DNA of 64,000 nt from Streptomyces melanogenes (GTDB lineage Bacteria; Actinomycetota; Actinomycetes; Streptomycetales; Streptomycetaceae), in contig NZ_BMTS01000017.1 of the NCBI RefSeq assembly GCF_014649795.1, forward strand, positions 20,858 to 84,857, in the 5' to 3' direction. Of the stretch, positions 17,538-26,688 are shown one piece after another; the first letter of the stretch is position 1; each line of letters begins with the position of its first letter. Both the position numbers and the translations under genes were made by a program. A model generated the notes under the pieces. That model was not told where the DNA came from. It ran no database searches and saw only the letters and a program-made list of their open reading frames with translations.

Positions 17538-18878
17538 ATGCGCAGACTCCTCACCTGCCTGACCACTACGGCAGTCGCTCTCGCCGGACTCACCGCGCTG
17601 GCGCCGCCGTCGGCGGCCGCCGACTCGGGCACCTTCAGCGTGCTCACCTACAACGTCGCCGGACTCCCCGAGGTCCTCTCCAGCGCCCCGACGCCGCGCG
17701 AGCCCAGCACGACGGAGATCGGCCGGCGCATCGCCCCGTACGACATCGTCCACGTCCAGGAGGACTTCAACTACCACGCCCGCCTGTACGCGGCCGACAC
17801 CGCCCACACCCACCGCACTCCCACCAGCGGAGGGGCGGGCATCGGCAGCGGGCTCAACACCCTGTCGAAGGCCCCCTACGACGAGGACGACTTCGCCAGG
17901 GTGCGCTGGAAGTCCTGCCAGTACGACTCGGGCGACTGTCTGACCCCCAAGGGCTTCACCTTCAACCGGGAGCGCCTCGCCGAAGGCGTGTACGTGGACT
18001 TCTACAACCTCCACACCAACGCCGGCACCAACAAAGGAGACCTCGCGGCCCGTGCGGACAACCTGAACCAGCTCACCGCCTTCATCAAAACCCACTCGGC
18101 GGGCAACGCGGTGGTCGTCATGGGCGATACGAACACCCGCTACACCCGCACCGGCGACACCATCGCCGAGTTCGCCGCCGCCAACGGCCTCACCGACGCC
18201 TGGGTCGAGCGCATCCGCGGCGGCGTCCCGCCCGCCAAGGGCAGCGACGCCCTCGTCTGCGACCAGTCACAGCCGACGGTGCCCAACACCTGCGAGGTCG
18301 TGGACAAGGTGCTGTACCGCGGCAGCACACTCGTCTCCCTGAACGCCACGTCCTACGCCAACGAGCACGCCGCCTTCCTCTCCGCAGGCGGACTCATGCT
18401 CTCCGACCACGACCCCATCACGGTGGGCTTCGCCTGGAGCCGCAACCCCGCCTTCCGGCTGAGCGACCCGTTCGGCGGACCCCACGGGGACTACTTCAAC
18501 GACATCGACAGCATCCCCGCCAACGCCCGCGTCACCACCGTCGCCCTGGGCTCCGGCTCCCGGATCGACCGTATGAGCATGACCCTGGACAACGGCACCG
18601 CACTCACCCATGGCGGCACCGGCGGTACGGCGTCCGCGCTGACGCTCGCCACCGGTGAGTATGTGACCACCGCGAACCTGTGCCGGGCCCAGAAGGACGG
18701 CCGTACACGGATCTCCTCCGCCAGGTTCACGACGAACCTCGGCCGCACGCTCGCCGGTGGCTCCACCACTTCCGACTGTGTCACCCACAGCGCGCCTCCC
18801 GGCTGGCAGATCACCGGGTTCCACGGCCGCTCGGGCGACGAGGTCGACAAGACCGGCTTCATCGACACCCCGCGCTGA
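17538..18878 (+). CDS. Secreted endonuclease/exonuclease/phosphatase-family protein with C-terminal lectin-like domain
   Basis: This protein has 446 residues. The ATG at 17538 follows GGGAGGACCCC; an upstream GTG in frame would bury the signal peptide. After the signal (1-37) comes an EEP fold like bacterial sphingomyelinase or DNase I: FSVLTYNVAGLPE, IVHVQEDFNYHA with the metal Glu, VVVMGDTNTRYTR with Asp/Asn, and LSDHDPITVGF with the catalytic His. The last 140 residues contain NARVTTVALGSGSRIDRM and GWQITGFHGRSGDEVDKTGF, typical of jacalin-like lectins. Phosphodiester or phospholipid cleavage near a glycan-rich surface is plausible. It is odd company for cellulases. Confidence 0.82.
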   Translation: MRRLLTCLTTTAVALAGLTALAPPSAAADSGTFSVLTYNVAGLPEVLSSAPTPREPSTTEIGRRIAPYDIVHVQEDFNYHARLYAADTAHTHRTPTSGGAGIGSGLNTLSKAPYDEDDFARVRWKSCQYDSGDCLTPKGFTFNRERLAEGVYVDFYNLHTNAGTNKGDLAARADNLNQLTAFIKTHSAGNAVVVMGDTNTRYTRTGDTIAEFAAANGLTDAWVERIRGGVPPAKGSDALVCDQSQPTVPNTCEVVDKVLYRGSTLVSLNATSYANEHAAFLSAGGLMLSDHDPITVGFAWSRNPAFRLSDPFGGPHGDYFNDIDSIPANARVTTVALGSGSRIDRMSMTLDNGTALTHGGTGGTASALTLATGEYVTTANLCRAQKDGRTRISSARFTTNLGRTLAGGSTTSDCVTHSAPPGWQITGFHGRSGDEVDKTGFIDTPR

Positions 18879-18920
18879 CGCCCACCGCCGCCCCCGGCTT
18901 TCGCCGCGGCCGTGGGCGTC
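18877..18920. terminator. Bidirectional hairpin between convergent genes
   Basis: GACGCCCAC (18877-18885) pairs with GTGGGCGTC (18912-18920), overlapping the stop codon of the phosphatase-family gene and lying just before the end of the minus-strand GH10 gene. The stem is short and the loop long. Confidence 0.45.
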
Positions 18921-18944
18921 CTCGTTCGCCAGGCGTTCAGCGGG

Positions 18945-20018
18945 TCATGCCGCCGTGAGCGCCTGGCGGATCGCGTCGTAGGCCGGTTTGTGCCGGAGGT
19001 TCTCGTCCCACGGCAGGGCCGCGCCCTCGCCCGGGAAGGTGCTCGGGATCCACGAGTGCCGGTCGGAGTAGCCCCAGACCGTGATGCCCACGCACCGCTT
19101 TACGGCGAGGCAGGCGCCGGTGACCCTCCCGTACCAGTCGGCCTGCTGGGCCAGCTTCGCCGTGTCGGCGGGCAGGGCCATCCGGATGTCGAGTTCGGTC
19201 AGCGCGACGTCGACGCCGAGGTCGGCGAAGCGCTGGACGTTCTGCGGCAGCCGGCCCGGGAAGCCGTACTGCAGCGCGAGGTGGGCCTGCATCCCGAAGC
19301 CGTCGACGGGCACCCCGTCGGCCTTGAGCCGCTTGATCAGCGTGTAGTACGCGTCGGACTTCGCGCCGATGTCCTCGACGTTGTAGTCGTTGAGGTACAG
19401 CTTGGCCTTGGGGTCGGCGGCGCGGGCCCAGCGCAGGGCGTCGGCGATGTATCCGGGGCCCAGCGTGCGGTAGAAGAGGTTCTCGCGGTAGGTGCCGTCC
19501 TCGCTCATGATCTCGTTGGCGACGTCCCAGGCGAAGACCTTGCCGCGGTAGTGCTTCACGACCTGTGTGATGTGGTTCTTGAGGATGGCGCGCAGTTCGT
19601 CGGCGGTCCAGGTGCCGGAGGTGAGCCAACCGGGCAGTTGGCTGTGCCACAGCAGGGTGTGGCCGCGGACCTTGAGGTGGTGGGCGCGGGCGTAGGAGAC
19701 GATCTCGTCCCCGGCGGTGAAGTCGAACACCCCGCGCCGGGGTTCGGTCGCGTACCACTTCATGCCGTTGCCGGGAGTGGTGGTGCCGAACTCGCGGCCG
19801 AGCAGATCGGCGTACGCGGCGTCGGTGAGCTCCGGGTTGTCGACGGCCGAGCCGAAGTACCGGCCGTGCCGGCGGGCCAGCTCGTCAAGGGTGGTCGCCC
19901 GGTGCCGGTCGGGGCTCGCGGCGTCGGCGGCCGGAGCGGCCGCAAGTCCGAGTAAGAGGGCCGCGCAGGCGGCGAGGGCGGATGACCTGATACGGGAACG
20001 ACGTGCGGGTGCGCGCAT
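18945..20018 (-). CDS. Secreted GH10 endo-beta-xylanase without binding module
   Basis: This 357-residue enzyme consists of a signal peptide (about 1-33, ADA-A) and a single GH10 barrel. TLLWHSQLPGW is the substrate cleft, Glu169 in FAWDVANEIM is the acid/base, and Glu275 in VALTELDIRM is the nucleophile. The usual TPENEMKW motif reads TPGNGMKWY, a variant seen in some secreted GH10 enzymes. With no CBM it should attack soluble xylan or oligosaccharides, complementing the CBM13 xylanase at 10910. It is the last gene of the minus-strand bxl cluster, 11 bp after bxlA, so its expression is probably tied to BxlR. Confidence 0.94.
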   Translation of the reverse strand: MRAPARRSRIRSSALAACAALLLGLAAAPAADAASPDRHRATTLDELARRHGRYFGSAVDNPELTDAAYADLLGREFGTTTPGNGMKWYATEPRRGVFDFTAGDEIVSYARAHHLKVRGHTLLWHSQLPGWLTSGTWTADELRAILKNHITQVVKHYRGKVFAWDVANEIMSEDGTYRENLFYRTLGPGYIADALRWARAADPKAKLYLNDYNVEDIGAKSDAYYTLIKRLKADGVPVDGFGMQAHLALQYGFPGRLPQNVQRFADLGVDVALTELDIRMALPADTAKLAQQADWYGRVTGACLAVKRCVGITVWGYSDRHSWIPSTFPGEGAALPWDENLRHKPAYDAIRQALTAA

Positions 20019-20029
20019 GAGGCGGCTCC

Positions 20030-22315
20030 TCAACTCGTGGACGGAGAGGTGAACGGTTGCGGATGCGCTGGGTCGTGCGTGAGCTGCTCGACGTGCGTCT
20101 CGCAGCGCATCCGGCGCTGGTGCCCGACCGTGCGCGCCGGGCCCGTCAGGGTCAGCGGCACGGTGTGGTGGACGTGTTCGCTGGACGCGGCGAGGCGCAG
20201 TTCGAGGGCGCCGGGCTCGACGACGCGGCGGCCGTCGGCACCGGTGTACGCGGCGAGGTCGGCCGGGAAGGTGGCGGTCACCTCGGCCGAGGCTCCGGCG
20301 TCGAGCGGCACTCGGGCATATCCGACGAGCCGCACCTCGGGCCGGGCGACGGTGCCGACCGGGTCGTGGAGGTAGAGCTGGAGGACTTCCGTACCGGGGA
20401 GCTCGCCCGTGTTGCGGACGGTGAGGCGCAGGGTGGTCTCGCCGTCGGTCGGCAGTTCGTAGGCGTCGCACTCGGGGGTGCCCCAGGTGAAGGTGGTGTA
20501 GGACAGGCCGTACCCGAACGGGTAGAGGGGGGTCGGGTCCACGGTGCTGGGGAAGCCGTGCCGGCCGAGCGGCGGGGCCAGGTACGGGGCGGGCTGGCCA
20601 CCGGGGCCGCGCGGCACCCCGAGGGGCAGGCGCCCGGAGGGGGCGACGCGGCCGGAGAGGACCCCCGCGACGGCCGGGCCGCCCTCCTGACCGGGGAAGA
20701 ACGCCTGGACCACGGCTGCGGCCCGGTCGGCCCAGCGGCCGAGCGCGTAGGGCCGCCCGCTGAGGACGACGATGACAACCGGCGTGCCGGATTCCATCGC
20801 CGCATCCAGCAACTCGCCCTGGCCGTAGGGCAGTTGCAGGTCCTCGGCGTCGCAGCCCTCGCCCGAGGAACCGCGCCCGAACAGACCGGACCGGTCCCCC
20901 ACCACGGCCACGCAGACCTCGGCCGCCGCCGGATCGGCGACGAACACGGCACCCGGCAGCTCGGAGCGCAGCGCCTGTGCGAGCGTCGGCACCTCGACAC
21001 CGGTCGGCAGGTCGGGGTGGTGGACACCGACGTGGCGGGGGAAGGAGTAGCAGCCGAGCATGGCCGCCTGGTCGTGGGCGAGCGGGCCAAGGAGGGCGAT
21101 GCGCGGCCCGCCGCTCAGTGGCAGCACCCCGGAGTCGTTGGCGAGCAGGACGACCGACTCCTCGGCGACGTTCTGGGCCAGCTCCCGCATGTGCGGAGGG
21201 TTCAGGTCGACGGGCATGCCCCCCACGACGGTCTCCCCGTCCGGGTCCAGCAGCCCCAGTTCGCCCTTCTGCGTGAGGACACGCAGCACGGCACGGTCGA
21301 GCAGTTCCCTGGGCAGCGGGTCGGCGGGGCTGAAGCACTGGGCCGCCGGCAGTTCCACGTCGACACCGGCCGCGAGGGCGAGCCGCGCGGCGCCGCTTTC
21401 CCCGTCAGCGACCCGGTGTGCTTCCTCCAACAGGGAGACGCCGTAGTAGTCCGAGACGACGGTCCCGGTGAACTCCCACTGTTCGCGCAGGAGGTGGGTG
21501 AGCAGTTCGGGGTGGGCGTGGGCGGGCAGGCCGTCGACGTCGTTGTAGGCGGGCATCACGGAGCGGGCGCCGCCGTCGCGCACCGCCATCTCGAACGGCG
21601 GCAGGATCACGTCGGCGAGCTCGCGCGGGCCGAGCGAGGCGGGTGCGTGGTTGCGGGCGGCGCGCGAGGCGGAGTACCCGGCGAAGTGTTTGAGGGTGGC
21701 GACGATCCCGGCGGCCTCCAGGCCGCGCACATAGGCGGTGCCGATGGTGCCGACGAGGTAGGGGTCCTCGCCGATCGCCTCCTCGGTGCGGCCCCACCGC
21801 GGGTCGCGGACGACGTCGAGGACCGGGGCGAGCCCCTGGTGGACGCCGACCGCGCGCATCGACGTGCCGATCGCCCGGGCCATCTCCGTGATCAGCGCCG
21901 GGTCGAAGGTGGCGCCCCAGGCCAGTGGGGTCGGGAAGACGGTGGCCTGCCAGGCGGTGAACCCCGTCAGGCACTCCTCGTGGGCGATGGCGGGCAGGCC
22001 GAAGCGGTTGCCGCCGCGGATGGTGCGCTGCAGTTCGGCGAGGCGGGCGGCGCCCTGTGCGGGGTCGACGGGGACGGTGCCGAAGGGGCGGGTGAGCTGG
22101 CCCAGGCCGTAGGGAAGGAGCGCGTCGAGGGCGGCGCTGCGGGCCGCGTAGACGTGCTGGCCGGGGGCGACGTCGGCGGCCGCGCCGCCGTCGGACTGGG
22201 CGCCGATCCATACGCTGGACAGCTGGGCGGTCTTCTCCTCGTCCGTCATCCGGGCGAGCAGGTCCGCCGCCCTGACGTGGGCGGGCAGGGTGGTGTCCCG
22301 CCATGGCTCGACCAT
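20030..22315 (-). CDS. bxlA: GH3 beta-xylosidase (BxlA-type)
   Basis: This 761-residue intracellular enzyme splits xylobiose and short xylo-oligosaccharides into xylose. The GH3 barrel shows GLAPVLDVVRDPRWGR, the KHF triad in ATLKHFAGYS (209-211) and the nucleophile Asp289 in GTVVSDYYGV. The alpha/beta sandwich domain carries the usual PSGRLPLGVPR, and a fibronectin-III-like C-terminus begins near NTGELPGTEVLQLYL. There is no signal peptide, which agrees with uptake of xylobiose by the adjacent ABC transporter. The ATG at 22315 has GAGGAG upstream. The order bxlE-F-G-A matches the known Streptomyces bxl cluster. Confidence 0.93.
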   Translation of the reverse strand: MVEPWRDTTLPAHVRAADLLARMTDEEKTAQLSSVWIGAQSDGGAAADVAPGQHVYAARSAALDALLPYGLGQLTRPFGTVPVDPAQGAARLAELQRTIRGGNRFGLPAIAHEECLTGFTAWQATVFPTPLAWGATFDPALITEMARAIGTSMRAVGVHQGLAPVLDVVRDPRWGRTEEAIGEDPYLVGTIGTAYVRGLEAAGIVATLKHFAGYSASRAARNHAPASLGPRELADVILPPFEMAVRDGGARSVMPAYNDVDGLPAHAHPELLTHLLREQWEFTGTVVSDYYGVSLLEEAHRVADGESGAARLALAAGVDVELPAAQCFSPADPLPRELLDRAVLRVLTQKGELGLLDPDGETVVGGMPVDLNPPHMRELAQNVAEESVVLLANDSGVLPLSGGPRIALLGPLAHDQAAMLGCYSFPRHVGVHHPDLPTGVEVPTLAQALRSELPGAVFVADPAAAEVCVAVVGDRSGLFGRGSSGEGCDAEDLQLPYGQGELLDAAMESGTPVVIVVLSGRPYALGRWADRAAAVVQAFFPGQEGGPAVAGVLSGRVAPSGRLPLGVPRGPGGQPAPYLAPPLGRHGFPSTVDPTPLYPFGYGLSYTTFTWGTPECDAYELPTDGETTLRLTVRNTGELPGTEVLQLYLHDPVGTVARPEVRLVGYARVPLDAGASAEVTATFPADLAAYTGADGRRVVEPGALELRLAASSEHVHHTVPLTLTGPARTVGHQRRMRCETHVEQLTHDPAHPQPFTSPSTS

Positions 22316-22364
22316 GGGACTCCTCAAAGTGCGGTACGGGTAAGGGAGGTGGGCCTGCGCCGGA

Positions 22365-23210
22365 TCAGCCCTTGGTGGCGCCCAGGGTGATGCCGCCGAT
22401 CAACTGCCGTTCGGCGACGGCGTAGAAGGCGAGGGCGGGCACCATGGCCAGGACGAGATAGGCGAAGACGCGGGCGATGTCGGTGGCGTACTGGCCCTGG
22501 AACTGCTGGACGCCGATGGGGATCGTCCACCAGGTCTGCTTGCTGAACACCAGCAGCGGCAGGAGGAAGTTGTTCCAGCTGCCGACGACGGCGAGGATCG
22601 ACACGGTGCCGAGCGCGGGCCGTGCCATGGGCAGCAGGATCCGCCAGAAGAAGCCGAACGCCGAGCAGCCGTCGAGGGTGGCCGCCTCCTCCAGTTCGCC
22701 GGGGATCTCCCGGAAGAAGCCGCGCAGGATGACCACGGTCACGGGCAGGCCGAACGCCGCCTGCGGCAGGATCACGCCCCAGGGGTTGTCGAGCAGGCCG
22801 AAGGTGCGCAGCAGGATGAACAGCGGCAGGATCGCCACGGCGAACGGGAACATCAGGCCGACGGTGAAGAGGGTGAAGAGCAGCTCGCGGCCGCGGAAGG
22901 CGAAGCGCGCCAGGGCGAAGGCGGCGAGGGCCGCGGCGCCCACGGTCAGCACGGTCGTGCCGACGGCGATCAGCGTGGAGGCTCCCAGCATCCGCCAGAA
23001 CGCGCCGGAGGCGAGGACATCGGTGTAGTTGGACGCCACCCACGGCGAGGGCAGTCCGAAGGGGTTGCGGGAGAGCTGGTCGGTGGACTTGAAGCCGGAC
23101 ACGACCGCGTACAGCAGCGGTGTGACCATCACGACGCCGACCAGCCACACGATCGCGTACAGCGGCGCGGACCGCAGCCGGCGCCGGGCGGTCGGCGGCG
23201 GGGCGCTCAT
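22365..23210 (-). CDS. bxlG: Xylobiose ABC transporter permease (MalG-type)
   Basis: This 281-residue permease has six predicted membrane helices, the first being LYAIVWLVGVVMVTPLLYAV. The cytoplasmic EAA loop for the ATPase is ELEEAATLDGCSAFGFFWRI. It belongs to the CUT1 sugar transporters. The ATG at 23210 overlaps the stop of the upstream permease gene (ATGA), so translation is coupled. As usual in Streptomyces, no ATPase gene lies in the cluster; the shared MsiK ATPase normally serves such systems, which is inference here. Confidence 0.93.
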   Translation of the reverse strand: MSAPPPTARRRLRSAPLYAIVWLVGVVMVTPLLYAVVSGFKSTDQLSRNPFGLPSPWVASNYTDVLASGAFWRMLGASTLIAVGTTVLTVGAAALAAFALARFAFRGRELLFTLFTVGLMFPFAVAILPLFILLRTFGLLDNPWGVILPQAAFGLPVTVVILRGFFREIPGELEEAATLDGCSAFGFFWRILLPMARPALGTVSILAVVGSWNNFLLPLLVFSKQTWWTIPIGVQQFQGQYATDIARVFAYLVLAMVPALAFYAVAERQLIGGITLGATKG

Positions 23211-24196
23211 CGGTGGGCTCGCATGGTGGTGAGGGCTCCTTCGGTGTCGCGGCGCAGCACCCAGCGCTGGTAGACGAGGGCGAAGACGAGGCTGATGAGG
23301 AACATGGCGATGCTGATCGCGCTGGCGTAGCCGATCTGGTAGCGCTGGAAGCCGAACTGGAACAGGGTCACGGCCATGGTTTCGGAGTGGTGGTCGGGGC
23401 CGCCCTGCGTGACCACCCACACCAGGTCGAAGAGCTGGATGGCGCCGATCACGGAGAGGAACACGCTGATGCGGACCGTCGGCCCCAGCAGCGGCAGGGT
23501 GATGTGGCGGAAGCGCTGCCAGGGACCCGCGCCGTCGATGCGGGCCGCCTCGTGCAGTTCCGCGGGGATGCCCTGCAGTCCGGCCAGGTAGAGCATCATG
23601 TGGAAGCCGAAGTACTTCCACGTCATGACGAGGAACAGGGTGGGCAGGACGTGGTTCTGGTCGGCGAACCACAGTCCGCCCAGGCCGTCGAGGCCGACCG
23701 CGCCGAGCGCCTTGTCGGCGAGGCCGGCCTGCGGCGCGAAGATCATGGAGAACAGGACTCCGGTGATGACCTCGGACAGGACGTAGGGGGCGAAGAACAG
23801 CATCCGGTACAGGGCCCGGCCGCGCAGTTTCTGGTTGAGCAGCACGGCCATGCCGAGCGCGAACGGCAGTTGTACGCACACGGAGAACAGCACCATCAGG
23901 AGGCTGCGCCACAGGTCACCGCGGAAGACCGGGTCACGCAGCAGCCGGCTGTAGTTGTCGAGGCCGACGTAGTCCGAAGGGGCCCCGAACCCGCCCCAGT
24001 TGAAGAGGCTGACGTACAGGGCGTACAGGATCGGGGCGAGCACGAGCGCGCCGAACAGGAGCAGGGCGGGCAGGGTGAAGCAGACCGCGGTCAGCCAGTC
24101 CGTGAACCGCCGCCCCAGCGGGCGGCCCGCCGTGGACGGCGGCCGCTTCGCCGGAGCGGTCGCGGGCGTGGGGTCCTGCACATACGTCGTCGTCAT
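23207..24196 (-). CDS. bxlF: Xylobiose ABC transporter permease (MalF-type)
   Basis: This 329-residue permease has six membrane segments beginning with LPALLLFGALVLAPILYALY and an EAA loop ELHEAARIDGAGPWQRFRHI. It forms the membrane pore with the downstream permease. Its stop overlaps the start of that gene by four bases. The chosen ATG at 24196 gives MTTTYVQD; a GTG three codons upstream at 24205 overlaps the bxlE stop (GTGA) and is an equally possible start. Confidence 0.92.
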   Translation of the reverse strand: MTTTYVQDPTPATAPAKRPPSTAGRPLGRRFTDWLTAVCFTLPALLLFGALVLAPILYALYVSLFNWGGFGAPSDYVGLDNYSRLLRDPVFRGDLWRSLLMVLFSVCVQLPFALGMAVLLNQKLRGRALYRMLFFAPYVLSEVITGVLFSMIFAPQAGLADKALGAVGLDGLGGLWFADQNHVLPTLFLVMTWKYFGFHMMLYLAGLQGIPAELHEAARIDGAGPWQRFRHITLPLLGPTVRISVFLSVIGAIQLFDLVWVVTQGGPDHHSETMAVTLFQFGFQRYQIGYASAISIAMFLISLVFALVYQRWVLRRDTEGALTTMRAHR

Positions 24197-24201
24197 CGCG
24201 T

Positions 24202-25515
24202 TCACTGGCTCTTCGCGACCTGGGTGACCGAACGGGCCACCTGGTCGGGCGACTTGGACCCGGCGATCAGCGCGGCCACGGAGTCGTTGATCTCCTGGCC
24301 GACGGCGGGCGGGTAGGCCTGGTCGAGGTAGAGCTGGAAGCCGGTCGCCTTGCCGAGGGCGTCGGAGACGCGCTTGAGGTTGGGGTCGGTCAGGGCCGTG
24401 GTGGCGTCCTTGACGACGGGCATCATGGATCCCTTCGCGACGAGGACGCGGTCGGACTCGGCCGTCACGAGGAACTTCAGGAAGTCCGCGGCCGCCTTGG
24501 GAGCGCCCTTGCGCACCGCGTATCCGCCGCCTCCGCCGAACACGTCGCTCTGCGCGCCCTTGCCGCCGTCGACGGCGGGGAACGGGAAGAACCCGAGGTC
24601 CCCGCCGATGCCCTTGCCGGCGTCGGCCTGCACGACGGGTGCCCACTGGCCCATCAGCTCCATCGCCGCCTTGCCGTTGCCCATGGCGGCCGCCTCGCCG
24701 TTGGGCGTGGAGTAGGCGGCACCGAGGAAGCCCTTCTGGAACGGCTGGAGCGCGACGAGCTCCTTGAGGTGTTCGCCCGCCTTGACGAACGCGTCCCCGG
24801 TGAAGTCCTTGGCATCGGCGGCCTTCCGCATGCCGTCGACCCCGGCGATCCTCATGGCCAGGTAGGCCCAGTAGTACATGCCGGGCCACTTCTCCTTGCC
24901 CGCGAGGGCGATGGGGGTGATCCCGGCGCTCTTCAGCTTCCCGACCGCGTCGAGGTAGCCAGCCCAGGTGGTGGGCGGGGACTCGATGCCGGCCTTGGCG
25001 AACAGCGCCTTGTTGTACCAGAAGCCCACCGCGCCGATGTCGAAGGGCACGGCGTACGTCTTCCCGTCGAACTGGTAGGCCTTGGCCGACGCCGGAACGA
25101 GGGTGTCGGCCCAGGGCTGAACCGACGGGGTGAGGTCCTCCACGAGCCCGGCGTCGATCTGCTGCTTGAGTACGCCGCCGCCCCACGTGTGGTAGATGTC
25201 CGGCAGCTTTCCGGAACTCGTCAGGGCCGTCATCTTCGACTTGTAGGCGTCGTTCTCCATCGTCACGAGCTTGACGCGGACGTGCGGGTTGGCCGCTTCG
25301 AAGGCCTTGGCCCGCTCGGGCCACACGGTCTTCGACGGCTCCGTGGTCTGGATGTTCCACCATTCCACGACGGTCCGGCCTTCGCTGTCGGTGGTGGACC
25401 CGGAGTCCGAGCAGGCGGACAGGCCGGCTGCGCCGAGACCGACCGCCGAAGCGGTCCCGAGGAACCGTCGGCGGGAGAAGGCGGAGGACACGGCGGCTCG
25501 ATGGGAGGCTGGCAT
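24202..25515 (-). CDS. bxlE: Xylobiose-binding lipoprotein of ABC transporter
   Basis: This 437-residue extracellular solute-binding protein has an N-terminus with a twin-arginine motif (SRRRFLG) and a lipobox ending LSAC, so it is exported folded and lipid-anchored. The mature part is a family 1 (MalE-like) binding protein: VVEWWNIQTTEPSK, KLPDIYHTWGGG and FDIGAVGFWYNKALF. It captures xylobiose and hands it to BxlF-BxlG. The ATG at 25515 has GGAAGG upstream. It is the first gene of the operon, with a clear -35/-10 promoter and a palindromic operator directly upstream. Ligand identity is inferred from the neighbours. Confidence 0.92.
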   Translation of the reverse strand: MPASHRAAVSSAFSRRRFLGTASAVGLGAAGLSACSDSGSTTDSEGRTVVEWWNIQTTEPSKTVWPERAKAFEAANPHVRVKLVTMENDAYKSKMTALTSSGKLPDIYHTWGGGVLKQQIDAGLVEDLTPSVQPWADTLVPASAKAYQFDGKTYAVPFDIGAVGFWYNKALFAKAGIESPPTTWAGYLDAVGKLKSAGITPIALAGKEKWPGMYYWAYLAMRIAGVDGMRKAADAKDFTGDAFVKAGEHLKELVALQPFQKGFLGAAYSTPNGEAAAMGNGKAAMELMGQWAPVVQADAGKGIGGDLGFFPFPAVDGGKGAQSDVFGGGGGYAVRKGAPKAAADFLKFLVTAESDRVLVAKGSMMPVVKDATTALTDPNLKRVSDALGKATGFQLYLDQAYPPAVGQEINDSVAALIAGSKSPDQVARSVTQVAKSQ

Positions 25516-25536
25516 GACACACCTTCCGGAAGGAAT

Positions 25537-25550
25537 CCGAAATATTTCGG
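25537..25550 (-). promoter_or_regulatory. BxlR operator palindrome CCGAAATATTTCGG
   Basis: This perfect 14-bp palindrome contains the CGAA-N-TTCG arms described for BxlR. It lies about 13 bp downstream of the bxlE -10 element and 22 bp before the start codon. Binding there would block initiation. Assignment to the LacI protein at 27014-28078 is inference. Confidence 0.75.
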
Positions 25551-25563
25551 GAGACGGCCACGG

Positions 25564-25593
25564 AAGTTACGGGCATGCGTTGGGGGGTGTCAA
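25564..25593 (-). promoter_or_regulatory. bxlE promoter (-35 TTGACA, -10 TAACTT)
   Basis: On the minus strand TTGACA (25593-25588) and TAACTT (25569-25564) are separated by 18 bp, a good match to the housekeeping sigma consensus. Transcription would start near 25557, at the edge of the palindromic operator. Confidence 0.7.
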
Positions 25594-25597
25594 CGGC
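25582..25597. repeat. Left copy of 16-bp inverted repeat flanking the IS110 gene
   Basis: GGGGGGTGTCAACGGC here, at the -35 element of bxlE, is the exact reverse complement of 26980-26995 on the other side of the transposase gene. IS110-family elements normally lack terminal inverted repeats, so this is more likely a duplicated promoter fragment than an IS end. Confidence 0.5.
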
Positions 25598-25617
25598 CCT
25601 GACACAAAAGGGCTCTC

Positions 25618-26688
25618 CTATGACATGCAAGTCGAGGCGGGTGGATTGTCGGCGGAGTTGAGGTGTCGGTAGATCTGGCGTGCGAGATAGCGCTTGAGGC
25701 TTCGGCGAATCTCTTTGTTGGTGCGGCCTTCAGCGCGTCGGCGTTCGACGTATGCGCGGGTGTCGGGGTCGTGGATCATGCGGCTGACTGTGGCCATGTG
25801 CAGTGCCCGGTTCAGACGTCGGTCGCCGCCGCGGTTGAGTCGGTGGCGGACGGTGTTCCCCGAGGATGCAGGGATCGGGTTGACGCCGGCCAGGCAGGCG
25901 AACGCGGCTTCGGAGCGCACCCGTCCACGGTGGGACCAGGCCGTCATTGCGACAGCTGCCGTGACGGGCCCGATCCCGGGCTTGTCCAGCAGCCCTGCGG
26001 CCGGCGTCGCGCGCACCATCGCTGTCATCGACTTCGCGTTGGCGCTCAGTTCCTCCTCGAGCGCGACGATGCGCTTGGCCAGGCGCACGGCTTCCGCCCG
26101 AGCGGTCGTGACCGCGACAGGCTCTTCACGGGTTCGCCAGCGGGAGACCTCAAGAATTTGTCGACCGGTCAGCGCCCGACGCCCGTCGATACCGAGGTCC
26201 ATGGCCCGGACCAACGCGGTCAGTGCGTTGACGTTCGCGGTCCGCTCAGTCATCTGGTCTCTGGCAGTCACCAGCACGCGCAAGGCGGCGCGTTCCCCCT
26301 CGTCAGCGCGGGGATGACGCAGCTCGTGCTCCTCAAGCGGGAGCGCGGCCTCTGCCATGCGCCGTGCGTCGATCGGGTCCGACTTGCCCTTGCCACGATG
26401 AACACCCGTCCGCGGCGCTTCGATGACCTGGTAGCCGGCCTCGGCGACGGTGCGGGCGAACTGGGCGCCGTAGGTCGCGATGCATTCCATGACCCACAGA
26501 GCGGCGAGGTCGCCGCCGCTGCGGCGAGCGGCCCAGGCCACCGCCCGCGTCATGCCGGATCTGCTCGTAGGGAACTCAGCCGTATCGAGCAGTTCGCCGG
26601 TCGGTGCGGCCAGGACGGCCAAGACATGGTTACGCGCGTGGGTGTCCACGCCAATGACGTACGGGTGGCTGTGCGCGACGATCGTCAC
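25618..26688 (-). CDS. IS110-family transposase
   Basis: This protein has 356 residues. An N-terminal DEDD RuvC-like domain shows YVIGVDTHARNHVLAV, the Glu in LWVMECIATYG and the Asp cluster GKSDPIDARRMAEAAL. A C-terminal Transposase_20 domain shows GLLDKPGIGPVTAAVAMTAW, with the active Ser in IPASSGNTVRHRLNRGGDR. The gene is intact. The GTG at 26688 gives MTIVAHSHPYVIGVDTH, matching the family start; a TTG at 26757 would add 23 unlike residues. It sits between bxlE and bxlR. IS110 ends cannot be placed from the sequence alone. Confidence 0.93.
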   Translation of the reverse strand: MTIVAHSHPYVIGVDTHARNHVLAVLAAPTGELLDTAEFPTSRSGMTRAVAWAARRSGGDLAALWVMECIATYGAQFARTVAEAGYQVIEAPRTGVHRGKGKSDPIDARRMAEAALPLEEHELRHPRADEGERAALRVLVTARDQMTERTANVNALTALVRAMDLGIDGRRALTGRQILEVSRWRTREEPVAVTTARAEAVRLAKRIVALEEELSANAKSMTAMVRATPAAGLLDKPGIGPVTAAVAMTAWSHRGRVRSEAAFACLAGVNPIPASSGNTVRHRLNRGGDRRLNRALHMATVSRMIHDPDTRAYVERRRAEGRTNKEIRRSLKRYLARQIYRHLNSADNPPASTCMS

